A stretch of DNA of 64,000 nt from Cyanophora paradoxa (taxonomy: Eukaryota > Glaucocystophyceae > Cyanophorales > Cyanophoraceae), in contig QPMI01000092.1 of assembly GCA_004431415.1 (NCBI GenBank), forward strand, positions 62,001 through 126,000, written 5' to 3'. How positions within the stretch are numbered: position 1 is the first letter of the stretch; every line of letters starts with the position of its first letter. This document shows positions 1 to 10,030 of the stretch, in pieces. A program made the translations under genes and the position numbers. The notes below the pieces were generated by a model, which ran no database searches, had not been told where the DNA came from, and was given only the letters and a program-made list of their open reading frames with translations.

Positions 1-1170
1 CAGGGTGAGGTCGAGACGAAGATCGCCAGGCAACATCAATTCTCGTCCAAAGTGCAGAGCGGCGGGTGAAAAACCAGTGGCAGCGTGAATCGTGGTCCGG
101 AGAGCGAAGAGCACGCGATAATGATAGAAAGGCCAATGGGAATTGTCCTCCCCGTTCTCATCGCAAAGAGCATACACCAAGCGCTTGTAAATGCCACCAA
201 GCCGCTCAGCACCGCCGTTCGTGGACTGGTGGGACGTGGGAGCGTAAATCAACCGAGTACCCTGGCGAGTCCAGAATTTGCCCCAGAGACTAGTAGGCGT
301 GAAGACCTTGGCGTTATCCGTGAGATACCGCTTGCAAGGGCCGTGATTCGCGTACACAGTTTGTGCAGCCCACTCACAGGCACGACCATCAGCCTCCGTC
401 AGCATCAAAATCTCAGGGTACTTGGTAAAAGCGTCGACGTCAATGTGCACAAGTGTGAAACGGTGAAGTCGACCGTTCTCAGAGGGCGCCATAGGGAAGT
501 GATCGGCTTGACGCAAGTCGCCAGGATGCTCAGACTCGATCACAGTGAATTGTGACTTCGGCTTCTTGTGAGCCTTGGCAAACTGACAGTGTCGGCACGT
601 CTTCACGTAGCGATGGACAGCAGTCGTCATGCCCGGCCACCAAAACCGTGAGGCGATGCGCCGAGCAACAATGGGGGCACCACGGTGAGCCCAGTCATCG
701 TGGTAAGCGTGAACAATCTTCTCCCGCCACTCTGGGGGTACAACGATCTGAGGCCGCATAGTGGGGAGCAAGGGCAACCGCAGTACGGTATCTTGCTCAT
801 CGATCGTGTACTGAGTAGCTTCACGAGCGAAGCGATCGCGTGCAGACTTGCAGAGAATGCAGCTCCCAAGCACCTCCGGGTCACGTTCACCAGCAGTGTA
901 GTGGGAGTGACAGCGCGCCAGGTTCTCCTTCTCGCGAAGAAGTGCGAACACCATCTGGCAAAGAGGGTCACGAGCCTGAGCCATGATGACCGCGGTCCCA
1001 TCGGAAACAAGTTCACGGATCGTCGGTGGCGGAGGAACGTCAACGAGGGGGCGGGGGCCCTCGCTCCAGGTGTCCATGACAACGGTGCCACGCGGCAAGC
1101 GAACGTGTGTCGGCTCATTCTGGGCGCCTTCACCTTCGTCCAGCGGGCGATAGCGCTGCTAGAAGTGGGA
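1..1170 (-). CDS. Retroelement integrase (partial, runs off the window start)
   Basis: Translating the minus strand gives an integrase in one open frame. It starts with an H2C2 zinc-binding region: the two histidines lie in HDDWAHRGAP (about 700) and the cysteines in KTCRHCQFAK (about 575-605). The rve catalytic core follows with first Asp in HIDVDAFTKYP (about 435), second Asp in YLTDNAKVF (about 325) and Glu in STNGGAERLGG (about 205). The carboxyl end is missing because the window stops. There is no ATG because the domain is part of a polyprotein; an upstream stop in this frame near 1170 shows that the frame changes there, probably at a sequencing error. The enzyme would insert the retroelement cDNA into host DNA. 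Confidence 0.85.
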
Positions 1171-1955
1171 TCAGGTCGCGGACGACCGAGGTCACGTTCT
1201 TGCTGCAGGAAGTGCATGTACTCTTCCTCGTCAGCAACGTCGAGATGCGACGGGGGCGCAATGGCATATCGAGACTGCCGTGAATTCTTGCCCTTGGGAG
1301 GCTTCACCCGCGGTACGGGGCATGCCTTGGCGTTCAGCGCCTTGCGGGATTGTCGCCGTCTGCGCCGCTCCTCCGGGGTTCGGTTCCGAACAGAGGGCAG
1401 GGGTACGAGCGCGTCGATCTCAGACGGGGTACGGCCCATCTCTGCCAGTTGGCGTCGCCGTTCGAGCGTCGTCGCCGTCCTCTCCCGCGAGGCTTCGTGC
1501 AGATCTCGGGCCGCACGCGAACGTCTGTCGCGATCACTGGCGAGGCGGTCAGCGTAGTCCTTTTCAAGCCGTCGCTGGTATTGGCGCGGGACACTCCAAG
1601 CCGTGCTCCGTCTTGAGTTCGACGTTCCGTCGGACGCCGAGGACTGCGAAGATTGGCCGTCATCCGTGAGGGCCCGGCGTCGTGCCCGTTCCACAGAGTC
1701 GCGTAGCGTGCGGTCAGCTGCTTGACGATCGAAGCCTCGCAAAGATGGACGGGGTAGCGACGGCTCGCTCTCCTCGTCTGTACCCCCTCCCCCTCCTTCC
1801 GGTGACTGAGACCGAGGCCTCCGGGCCGAGCTCTCCCGTCCTCGAGCTTGAAGCCCGTCAGCGGAGCTCTCCTGTCCTCGAACTTGAAGTCGGCGGCGGC
1901 GACCCTCGGCCGGTAGCCAGGCCGCGCCGTCGAGTGTATGCTCGAGGTTCGTCAC
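1171..1955 (-). CDS. Basic linker of retroelement pol between RNase H and integrase
   Basis: Open minus-strand frame rich in Arg, Ser, Glu and Pro with no recognised domain. It begins with a motif (HTLDGAAWLPAEGRRRR) that nearly repeats one at the end of the preceding RNase H frame (HTLDGPAWIPTGDRRR), which suggests an internal duplication of about 0.3 kb. It joins RNase H (upstream) to integrase (downstream). The frame must shift near 1955 and again near 1170 to connect them. The long ORF on the same strand that continues to 627 is only partly real: below about 1170 the integrase frame is the correct one. Confidence 0.5.
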
Positions 1956-2875
1956 CCCGCGGCGTCGCCGTGCAGGAGGGCCGTCGCGCCCGCCTCGTCT
2001 GCCGCTGCGGCCGGTGCAGGCGTGTCAACTTCCATGGGTACGACGTCGGGGGCAGAGAGGGCGCCGTTCTCGTGGAGCCGTTCCAGCGTGATCTGGGACT
2101 CCACGTCTTCCAGGCCGCCGTTCTCGACGATGTCACGCACTCGCTGAGTGTCGGGCGTCAACGACCTTGGACGTCGCCGTGAAGTCTGAGGGTCGTCGCG
2201 GTCTCGGCGCGGTGGCGCCGGGGCAAGGTGCTCGGGTCGCGTGGTGGCGCGGCGTCTATCCCCAGTAGGGATCCACGCCGGCCCGTCCAGAGTATGTTGC
2301 AGGGCCGAGGAGGTGCGGTGGATGGCGACGCGGTAGAGTTCGCGTGGATCGTCGTAGTCTCCCGCATCGGGCACACCGAACCCGTGAGCGCCGTCTGGTA
2401 TCGAAGTCGTGATGTCAGTGCCGTCAGCGCCGCCAGGCTTGTACACTGCGTGCGTCTCCGCAAGGCGAGAGCAGCAGTCCGCAACGACGTTCGACCGCCC
2501 GTTGCGGTACTCGATAGTGTAGTTGTAGTGGTTGAGGGCGATGGCCGCGCGCCCAAGCGTCTTGTTGTTCGCCAGCTCCTGTGTCTTCAACCATTGCAAC
2601 GCCGAATGATCCGTGCGGATCGTGAACGGGTGGCCGCAGACGAAGTAGTGGTGCCAGACCTTAACCGCCCAGAGTACCGCAATGCATTCGCCCTCCGTTG
2701 GTGATTGGTACTTGCGCTCCATGTTTGTCAGAGTACGACTGATGAATGCGATCGGGCGCTCGCGGCCGTCCTTGTCCTCCTGCATGAGCACCGCTCCATG
2801 GCCCGTTTGCTCCAGTCCGTGTAAATGATGAACGGCTTCGTGAAGTCGGGCAGCATCAGCACAATGTCCTCGCAC
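1952..2875 (-). CDS. Retroelement RNase H domain
   Basis: Ty3-type RNase H that follows the reverse transcriptase. Visible landmarks are FISRTLTNMERKY, the glutamate in SPTEGECIAVLWAVKVW, the histidine/aspartate stretch FTIRTDHSALQWL, and the closing VVADCCSRL. The first catalytic Asp lies in the other frame, in IIYTDWSK (2815-2840), so one base is missing or extra near 2800-2850; the two frames overlap there. The enzyme would degrade the RNA strand of the RNA/DNA hybrid. After about 2450 the sequence becomes an unknown acidic and proline-rich tail. Confidence 0.8.
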   Translation of the reverse strand: MRGHCADAARLHEAVHHLHGLEQTGHGAVLMQEDKDGRERPIAFISRTLTNMERKYQSPTEGECIAVLWAVKVWHHYFVCGHPFTIRTDHSALQWLKTQELANNKTLGRAAIALNHYNYTIEYRNGRSNVVADCCSRLAETHAVYKPGGADGTDITTSIPDGAHGFGVPDAGDYDDPRELYRVAIHRTSSALQHTLDGPAWIPTGDRRRATTRPEHLAPAPPRRDRDDPQTSRRRPRSLTPDTQRVRDIVENGGLEDVESQITLERLHENGALSAPDVVPMEVDTPAPAAAADEAGATALLHGDAAG

Positions 2876-4175
2876 ATCGCCTTCTTGAGGTCGTCCAACG
2901 CAGCGAGAGCCTCGTCATTCCACACCAAGTTGAGCCGGTCGGCTCGTAGTGCGTCCGTGAGGAGGTCTCGCAGGGAAAGTTCCCGTCGCGCGTAACTCTG
3001 TACGAAGCGCCGGTAGAAGCCCGTGAGGCCGAGGAAACTGCGGAGTTGCTCGACAGTCTGGAGTTCGTTCGCCGTGATCTTGGAGATGATCTCAACCTTC
3101 TTGGGTCCATGCGAATGCCGTCGCTGCTGACACGGAATCCGAGCAGCTCGACTTCCCGCACCATGAAACGACATTTGCTGGGCTTGAGTTTGAGGTTACC
3201 GCGGTCGATCGCAGCGAAGAAGGCCTCCAGGTCGAGAAGGTGTTGTTTGACGTTCGGCGAGTGGACCGTGAGGTCATCGACGTACGCCACGACGCAGGTG
3301 GACAAAAGGTTGCCCAAAATTGACGTCACGGCTCGACAGAACGCCGCTGGGCCGTTCGTGATACCAAAAGGGGTCACTTTCCACCTGTACATTCCCCAGG
3401 GGACGATGAATGTCGTCAGGTCACGTGACTCCTCGTCGAGTTCCAACTGCCAGAAACCCGACGTTGCGTCGCCAGTCGAGAACGTGGACGCACCCTGTAG
3501 GCGCTCCAATTGGTCCTCAATGCGTGGCAACGGGAAGACATCACGTTCCGTGAGGGAATTGAGCTTCCTGTAGTCGACGCAGAATCGCATCGTGCCATCC
3601 TTCTTCGGTGCCAGCACCACGGGGCTGCCGAAACCAGCTTGCGAAGGCTCGATGAGACCGTCGCGTAGCAGCTTCTCGATTTCCGCCTTCGCAGCCTTCT
3701 CCGCAGGCGGAGAGAGCCGGCGAGGGACGGTGTACAGCGGGAGGTGCTTGGCGGGGACGCCGGGCAGAAGTCGGATGCTGTGCTTGTACTTCAGGAGCTC
3801 GCGTGGATTGATGTTCTGGGCGAAGCAGTGCTGGCGTTGCGTGAGAAGGTTCTGGAGTTGAGTGCGATCCTCGGGAAGGGCGTCGGGGTTCGACTCCGAT
3901 GGTTTCAACAGGGCGTCCACCATCGCCTTGATGGTCTCGGGCGATGGCTTTGTAGGAGGCGCAGTGTCACTCGACGGGGGCTCCATTCGAGCGTCGGCAT
4001 TGACGGACGCGATGGGCACCGTGGGGCCGACTGCGGGGCCAACCAGCATCGGCTCGGAGTCGAAGCGGGCGAAGTGAGGCTCGAAGAAACTGGCCAGCTC
4101 CATGAGCTCCTTGTCGTTGAAGTGATCGCCGGTTCGAGCAGTGTAAGGGGTGACGACACGTGCGACGTACGACAT
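2856..4175 (-). CDS. Retroelement reverse transcriptase
   Basis: Ty3/gypsy reverse transcriptase. Motifs in order are EIEKLLRDGLIEPSQAGFGSP, RFCVDYRKLNSLTERD, the first catalytic Asp in FSTGDATSGFWQLELD, PFGITNGPAAFCRAV, and the catalytic YVDD box in VVAYVDDLTVHSP (about 3275). GFRVSSDGIRMDP marks the thumb. Below about 3120 the frame is lost and the sequence continues in the adjacent frame at 2728-3174 (connection domain, with FLGLTGFYRRFVQSYA), consistent with one missing base. It would copy the element RNA into cDNA inside virus-like particles. Confidence 0.9.
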   Translation of the reverse strand: MSYVARVVTPYTARTGDHFNDKELMELASFFEPHFARFDSEPMLVGPAVGPTVPIASVNADARMEPPSSDTAPPTKPSPETIKAMVDALLKPSESNPDALPEDRTQLQNLLTQRQHCFAQNINPRELLKYKHSIRLLPGVPAKHLPLYTVPRRLSPPAEKAAKAEIEKLLRDGLIEPSQAGFGSPVVLAPKKDGTMRFCVDYRKLNSLTERDVFPLPRIEDQLERLQGASTFSTGDATSGFWQLELDEESRDLTTFIVPWGMYRWKVTPFGITNGPAAFCRAVTSILGNLLSTCVVAYVDDLTVHSPNVKQHLLDLEAFFAAIDRGNLKLKPSKCRFMVREVELLGFRVSSDGIRMDPRRLRSSPRSRRTNSRLSSNSAVSSASRASTGASYRVTRDGNFPCETSSRTHYEPTGSTWCGMTRLSLRWTTSRRRCARTLC

Positions 4176-4800
4176 GAGACGCTCGCTGGCCTCGTGGGAT
4201 AGCGGGATGTCGGCAGCAGCATCGACGGAGCCAACATGCGCCGCCTCGCCCTCCTTGCAGTTGGGTTCGGGCGGTCGTCGGTGGTAGACCTCCGGGTAGA
4301 GGCGTCGGGCTCGGGAGATGTAGCGCCGTGGTTGCGAGCGTCGGGTACGACAACAGGCTTGAAGTTCTCATAGATTTGCGCGGCTACGGAAGAGATCGGG
4401 AATGTCAGTTGTTGTTGAGGTGTCCAGGAGCTGTAACACCCCTTGGGGTAGGTCTCGACATTCTCGTGTGGACGGAATTCGGACTCCGGCCAAGTCCCGA
4501 ATTCAGTCTCCGCAATCACAGTTCCGGCTCGCAGGCGGACAGGCCGCCTGTGAGGGTTGCAGATCTGCACGAAAAACGTGCCGTGTGCTGGGTTGCGGTG
4601 AATTTGGTATGGCACCAAGAATTCGACTTCGTCGGCTCCGTCGAAGCCGTCGTCGTCGAGGAGGAGTGGTGGCGGAGTGAGGAGGACTTCCGGTGCGCCG
4701 AGAGTCGTGTTCGAAGTCGTTTGTGGCATGTAACATCGAACGAGCGATTCACCCGGCCGTACAGTGATGTCCTTCGCCAATCGGACCAGAACGCCGCCGT
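4176..4800 (-). CDS. Retroelement pol segment between protease and RT
   Basis: This minus-strand frame (ORF 3905-4780) carries an Ile/Val-rich segment with RLRAGTVIAETEFGTWP and NPAHGTFFVQICNPHRRP. It resembles the beta-strand-rich spacer commonly found after the protease in Ty3/gypsy Pol, but I cannot assign a named domain. Below about 4175 the RT frame takes over. Frame changes at both ends look like single-base length changes. Confidence 0.5.
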
Positions 4801-6229
4801 CGTGCTGGCCCGCAGCCGAAAAGGGACGTGGAATCGTTCGCCATCCGAGGAGTCAGGCGACGTGATCGTCATTCCCCAATTTGCTGGGTCGAGCACGATG
4901 TGAGCGTTGAGCGCCACCAGCGTTGTGAGGCCGAGTAGCATTGGAGTGTTGCCCATGAGACCAGGCGCGACGACGAGGACCTTCCGCGGAATTGTGACCG
5001 GACCAACCTTAATTGCAATGAATGCGATGCGCGCATAGGCAGTCATGTCCGTTCCAAAGCCGGTGAGGTGCACGCGCGGAGCGTTGCTGTAGCGAAGGCC
5101 TGGCAGTTTGTCGGCGATACTGCCGTCGAGTACGTCCGCAGCGGCTCCTGTATCCACCAATGCCTTGGTGAGGAGGTATTGAAGGACTTGTCGTCGGTGA
5201 TCGATAGCGGCGATGTGCAAGTTGACGCAGATTCGGCCGTCGTTGATGCGCTCTCTGAGCGTGCGGTTCGTGTCCGTCATTCGCGCAATGGGGTGTGGTA
5301 CTGACGGGCCGCCGTCGCCGAAGAGGGGAACGTCAAGGGGGTCCTCGACGTCGTCAAATCCCAACATGCGTGCCGCGCAGACGCGAAGCGAGGCGAGGTA
5401 GCTCTGCTCATACGGTGTGCACGGTGTCGAACCGGAGATGACGCTGGCTGGCGGGAGCGGTGCCGTCCGCTTGAGGCGAGGTCGCTTCCGCGTGGTTGTC
5501 CGCCTGTGCACGTTCATGAGGACGTCCGTCGCGGCGAATGGGCGTGCCCTGCAGGGAGCTGCCGACAGACGCAGCGGGGGCCGGTGATTGCGCATTGTGG
5601 CTGAAAAGTATCCGACGCCAAGGATGGGCTTGCAGTCGGCGTTTGCGAGCTTGTTGAGGTGGCGGTTGCTGGGCCAGCCATAGTGAATCTCGTTGATCGC
5701 GTCAACTTCGGTCCCCGCTGCGCCATCCCGTCGTTCAGCCGGCCGGTAGCCAGGCTCTCCGGGGGATCGGAACGGGATGGCTTCGCGGTGGCGCGAGAGA
5801 GACGCCCGGAGATATTTGACGAGTTGGGGCCAAGCGTGGCGGAGGCGCGTGTCGCGTTGGAGTACGTGCCGCTCGTAGAAACGTGTCCGTTGAGCGTCAT
5901 GACTACGGAAGTCATTGTGGAGGACCACGTCCCACGCCGCGAGGCCGATTGAATTGAGGATGAAGGCCGCCCGAGTGAACAAGGCGCGAGTGAAAGCGAG
6001 GTCGGCTGACAGGCCCTGAGAGGTTGTGAAATCCCACCGAAAGTTCTCGATCTCGTGGAGCGTCTCCAGGATTGCGTGGGCGTTGAGTTGGTGAGACCGC
6101 TGAAGCGGCGACCAGTCGTACAAGTGATAACTGGCAGCGAATTCAGGGTCCTCGAAGGCACGGTGTCGCGCGGACGTGATCCGCTCGTAGTCCGGTCCCC
6201 GTCCAGAGTAGAGGAGCCAGCAGCCCATC
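4801..6229 (-). CDS. Retroelement aspartic protease and upstream segment
   Basis: The ORF 4516-6228 contains a retropepsin. The active-site triplet is in TKALVDTGAAADVLDGS (5120-5170), followed by a flap-side hydrophobic segment and the second conserved region MLLGLTTLVALNAHIVLD (about 4880-4940). The dimeric enzyme would cleave Gag-Pol. The part above about 5500 has no domain that I recognise. From 6230 upward the coding region continues in the duplicated block. Frames above 5700 are mixed: the overlapping frame at 5514-6740 carries the upstream part (NEPTGLARFGHIQGVVFK). Confidence 0.8.
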
Positions 6230-6736
6230 GTGAGATCCGTCGACGTCCTGGGATTAGTGAGGTCGTTGTATGCGATCGTGTACGTGTGCTGCCGTGTGAG
6301 CGGTCCAAGGAGGCCGTGGGGGCGAACGCGGACGACTGCACGCGCGAGGCTAGGCTCGGCGTCCCGGCCGACGGGGTCTCCGATGGAGCTACGGACTCGG
6401 CGGTGGAGCCACCACTGTCCGAGCTGGAGTCGTCGCCGTCAGAGGTTCCCGTCGTCTCGGTCCCCGTAGGACTACGACGCGGAGGCCTGTTACTGCCAGA
6501 TGGCTTGAAGACAACACCCTGGATGTGACCGAAGCGTGCCAGTCCCGTCGGCTCGTTGGTGCGCAGATCCTTGAAGTCGGTCGACCAGACGACGAAGGGT
6601 CGGACAAAGGGCTTGCGCGCAATCCCAGGGTTCCGACGAATGTACTCGTCCGTGCCCACGAGCTTGATCTTGCCGTCGAGGCGCGGGTCCCAAATGTACG
6701 CGCGCGACTCCTCTGCCTTCGTCGTAGTGATGTAGT

Positions 6737-8029
6737 TCATGATGTTAGTGAAGCGCGTGCGGCCTTCGTACGGGTCGACAGGCGCGCCGTGGGGGCCGTG
6801 ACCAATGTAAATGTGGGGGATCTGACGAAGGAGGCTGTCGTTGTCCGGATCGCCCAGGGAGTGACGCAGGGGAGGACGTCGACGATCTGTACCGCCCGGT
6901 AGGCTTCGCGGCTAGTGAACGTGATGGGCCGCCTCGTCGCCGCGTCGACGGTGGCGTGATTGTAAACGAATTGTTCCAACCAACCGTGGAGTAGCGCCCG
7001 CGCCTGCGGTTCGCGACTGAAGATGGCGGCGCCGAATTCATTGTAGAATGGATCGAATGTGAAGTTGCCATATTCGGCGTGACGGAATTGCTCGTGTATG
7101 TCGGCGTATCGCTGTTCGAAATCCATAATAGCGTTGCGCACTGCGCTCGCGTTGACGTCATAGACACTGGGACGATGCGGGTGTGACGGATCGTTCGTGG
7201 GATCGAAGTCAGCGCCCCGGACTTGGGCGTTGAGTGCGTTGATGACTCCATCCGGGAGTCGGAATGCTACGGGCCAGCAGTGGTTTCGATCCATGTCGAC
7301 ATCTTCGCGAGCCGCCGGGGGTGTCTCGTGCTTGATCTGGACCGCCAACCAGTCGTTGGTTGCCTTGTGCAGTAGGGATTCGAAGGCTGTGATTAAATGT
7401 GCCGGGTCGACGCGTTCGCAGTCAGGGTACTCGACCTCGTACCATTTGTCGAGTTTGGCACTGCGCGCCACTTCGCCTGAAGCCGTGAAGCGGAAGTGCA
7501 GCTCATCCTCGTGGCTACGAACGTAGTCGATGATGATGTTCCCGAGTTCCCCCGGTAGGGGCTCGAGGAAGAACGACAAGGCACCGTGCAGCTTGACTGC
7601 CGCCGCCAGGTACGCTGCGATTCCGTACACCCAAGTGTGTACCGAAAGCGGGAACCCCAGGACCTGGTGGACGACGGGGGGCGTTGCAGGCGCGGTGCCC
7701 GTGGGCCCGCGACGACGCAGAGACACGACGACGCCCCCAGGGCCAGTGTAGTCATTGACGGACACCGGGAAGTACTTGGGGTCGGGGCCGCACGGGTGCG
7801 GCCCCGCCGCCTCGTTTGGGGGTTTCCTCGTGCCCGCGATGATCTGCTGCCAGGTGTTCCGGTTGTTCGCGTCGAAGATAGTGATGTGCGAGCGGTTCTG
7901 GATCGTGTTGGGGGCACCGCGGCTGGGTCCGGCCGGTGCAACGTGCGTGAATCGGACGATTCGAGGGCCGCACAGGTCAGCATTGGCCGGCGTAAGAGTC
8001 ATGGGCGGCGCGTTGAGGTCGTCGGGCAT
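6737..8029 (-). CDS. Retroelement polyprotein segment of unknown function (copy 1)
   Basis: A 430-residue open frame on the minus strand with no domain that I recognise. It has scattered hydrophobic segments (such as VHTWVYGIAAYLAAAVKL) and well-formed charged regions, and lacks the low-complexity look of random GC-rich ORFs. The next retroelement frame lies below and the segments of 8-13.7 kb lie above. It probably belongs to the same long polyprotein rather than being a free gene, because no start signal or spacing separates it from its neighbours. The last residues, below about 6880, are out of frame. Copy 2 is at about 23660-24952 and is broken more often. Confidence 0.5.
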   Translation of the reverse strand: MPDDLNAPPMTLTPANADLCGPRIVRFTHVAPAGPSRGAPNTIQNRSHITIFDANNRNTWQQIIAGTRKPPNEAAGPHPCGPDPKYFPVSVNDYTGPGGVVVSLRRRGPTGTAPATPPVVHQVLGFPLSVHTWVYGIAAYLAAAVKLHGALSFFLEPLPGELGNIIIDYVRSHEDELHFRFTASGEVARSAKLDKWYEVEYPDCERVDPAHLITAFESLLHKATNDWLAVQIKHETPPAAREDVDMDRNHCWPVAFRLPDGVINALNAQVRGADFDPTNDPSHPHRPSVYDVNASAVRNAIMDFEQRYADIHEQFRHAEYGNFTFDPFYNEFGAAIFSREPQARALLHGWLEQFVYNHATVDAATRRPITFTSREAYRAVQIVDVLPCVTPWAIRTTTASFVRSPTFTLVTAPTARLSTRTKAARASLTS

Positions 8030-8166
8030 GGCAATCTCGTAGAAGCATCGTTCGACATCTTGACGTGAAGCGGAGTCACGGAGGTGCGCGTGGTTGTCCT
8101 CGTCGTAGATGCAGTCGAAGTAGTCGGCATACTTGTTGGCCGGGTGGAACTCGTCGGCGGCCGTGA

Positions 8167-9440
8167 TCAGGAACGATCGGAAGGGCAGGCCCGCGCGGTT
8201 GTGCTGGCTGAGTTCGCCATGGCCGGAGCACCGGCGCGGTACGGGTAGGTGCCGGGGCCGACGCCGTAGCGTAGGACACGACTGAGTGCTCGCGAGAAGT
8301 TCGACCAGCGTACGTGCATCTTCATGAGGAATGGGCGCATGTACGGGACGCGCCGGAGAAATGCCTCGAGACCAGAGTCGCCGAGTTGCACGTATGGCAT
8401 GTGGACCTCACCTAGGACGTGCATGTACTTCTTTGTCGTGGTGGCGGGATGAACTGGGGGTGGGTCCCGAGTCGGGATTCCCTCCAGCTCTTCGACCGGC
8501 GGCGGCTCCGGGAGCTCCTCCGGTCTGTGCCCGTCCTCCACAGTGAGCTCCTCGGTCAGATCAGCCGTCTGTCCGAACGGGGCTGGGCCTCCGAGGATGT
8601 GAGCCGCGACGGCGAAGATGTGGGGCGCGTGTCGCCCATGTTCCTGGATCGTTTTGCAGTACGCTGTGGCCAGGAAGTCCGTGTTCGTGAAGAGAAGCGG
8701 TGTCATGAAGATGTGATAGGAGGTATCCCGTCCCGGATCAGTATCCAGAGGTAGGAAGTCACCTCCAGCTCGCGTCTCCTCGGGGCTGTATGTGCGCATG
8801 CCGTACGGGAGTGGGGGCGAGGATTGTGGAGACGGATTGGGTACCAGTCGTTGATCGTTTGGGCGAATAATTCCCCGTTGATGTGATTGTTGCGCCGTCC
8901 AAAACCCGCATAGAACGTGTCGCGCTCGTTCTCCGTCGAATCAGGTCGCGGTTCCCGTCGGACCATCACGCCGCTCAGATCCGGCCACACTCCGTGCTGG
9001 TAGCCAGCGCCGTCGACGACCGTGAAGCCCTTCGCCCATTCCTCGTTGAGGAAGGCCCAGAAATAGACGTCAGGAATGTCAGCGTTCTCCGAGAGTAGCA
9101 CCTCCTTGAAAGGAACAGTGTGGAGTTCGCTCAAAATTCTGGAGATGATGGAGTCGACCTCCTCGGGAGTGAGCCGGGCGGCCTTGCGCTCCTTCTTCTG
9201 CAACTTCTCGTCATTCGGTCGCTTCTTGCGGGGGCGCTTGCGCTCTGTTCCGTAGACCATAGCGCGGGCACGAAGCCCGAAGTACGTGTTGGAGTTCCAG
9301 AAAGTGTCCTTGCTCATGTCGTCGACAAGTCCAACGAGGGAATCCCAGTCAGGAACGCGAGGCAAGATGTCGATGCCGTCCGACGTCCACTGTGTCAGGT
9401 ATCCGTACTCGTCAACGTCGCGCTCAGGGGCCGTGGGACC
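8167..9440 (-). CDS. Retroelement polyprotein segment of unknown function (copy 1)
   Basis: Two overlapping minus-strand frames (8703-9365 and 8167-8799) form one continuous product after a single-base shift near 8750-8820. Features include a lysine-rich basic patch (KRPRKKRPNDEKLQKKERK) and a later acidic, proline-rich stretch (PEELPEPPPVEELEGIP). I recognise no enzyme motif. It lies between the unknown segments on either side in the long retroelement coding region. Copy 2 covers about 25090-26360, with breaks at other sites. Confidence 0.45.
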
Positions 9441-10030
9441 GGGACGGCGAGAGGGTCGGTGACGGGTACCATCGGACTGGGGAGGACAGGGAGTAGGTGA
9501 TCGCGGTAGCGCGGGTAAAGCATGCAGTAGAACAGATTCAATCGATGCTCGGCGTCCAGGAGGAAGGCCCGTGTTACCGCCAAGCGCTGGGTGGTCGTAG
9601 CCTTGCTAAGTGCAGTGTCGAGTCGAGCGACGAGGCCGAAAGCAAGCTTGCTCGCAGTACGAGTGCTTGACTCCGTCTCGAGCTTGTACGCGCGACGCAT
9701 GGCCTCGAGAGTCAGCTGGAGGATATGGGAGCGCCACGCAGTTTTGCACGCCAGGAGCGCCGCCTCTTCAGGGTGCACCATTATGTAACGGTCAGAGTTG
9801 TAATAGAGCTCGACAGCTGGCTCGGGCTGCTTCGGGGTGAAGACGGGGGCGTGCAGTCGCGATTCGAGACGGATCGGTTTGCCCTTCTTGGCGAGTTGAC
9901 GCTTGTGCATGAACGTAGTGATTGACATCGCGACAACGGTGGTGTCATGTAGCTCGGCGAGCCTTGCCAGCGCAGTCGTCTCCGTGACAGACGCGGCGAC
10001 GACGTTCGTGAAATTTGAGGGGAGGACGCC
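9441..10030 (-). CDS. Retroelement polyprotein segment of unknown function (copy 1)
   Basis: The real part of the minus-strand ORF 9395-10348 begins near 10020 (SNFTNVVAASVTETTALA) and is an alpha-helix-like, alanine- and leucine-rich region with no recognised motif. The part of that ORF above 10030 is out of frame. The run of G at 10019-10022 (four in copy 1, three in copy 2) is where the frame is lost in both copies; a five-base run would connect it to the segment above. Copy 2 lies at about 26357-26945. Confidence 0.45.

Noticed and set aside
685-1557. Plus-strand ORFs of 290 codons and others opposite retroelement pol
   Set aside because: The minus strand shows integrase, RNase H and RT motifs; the plus-strand frames are GC-rich shadows.
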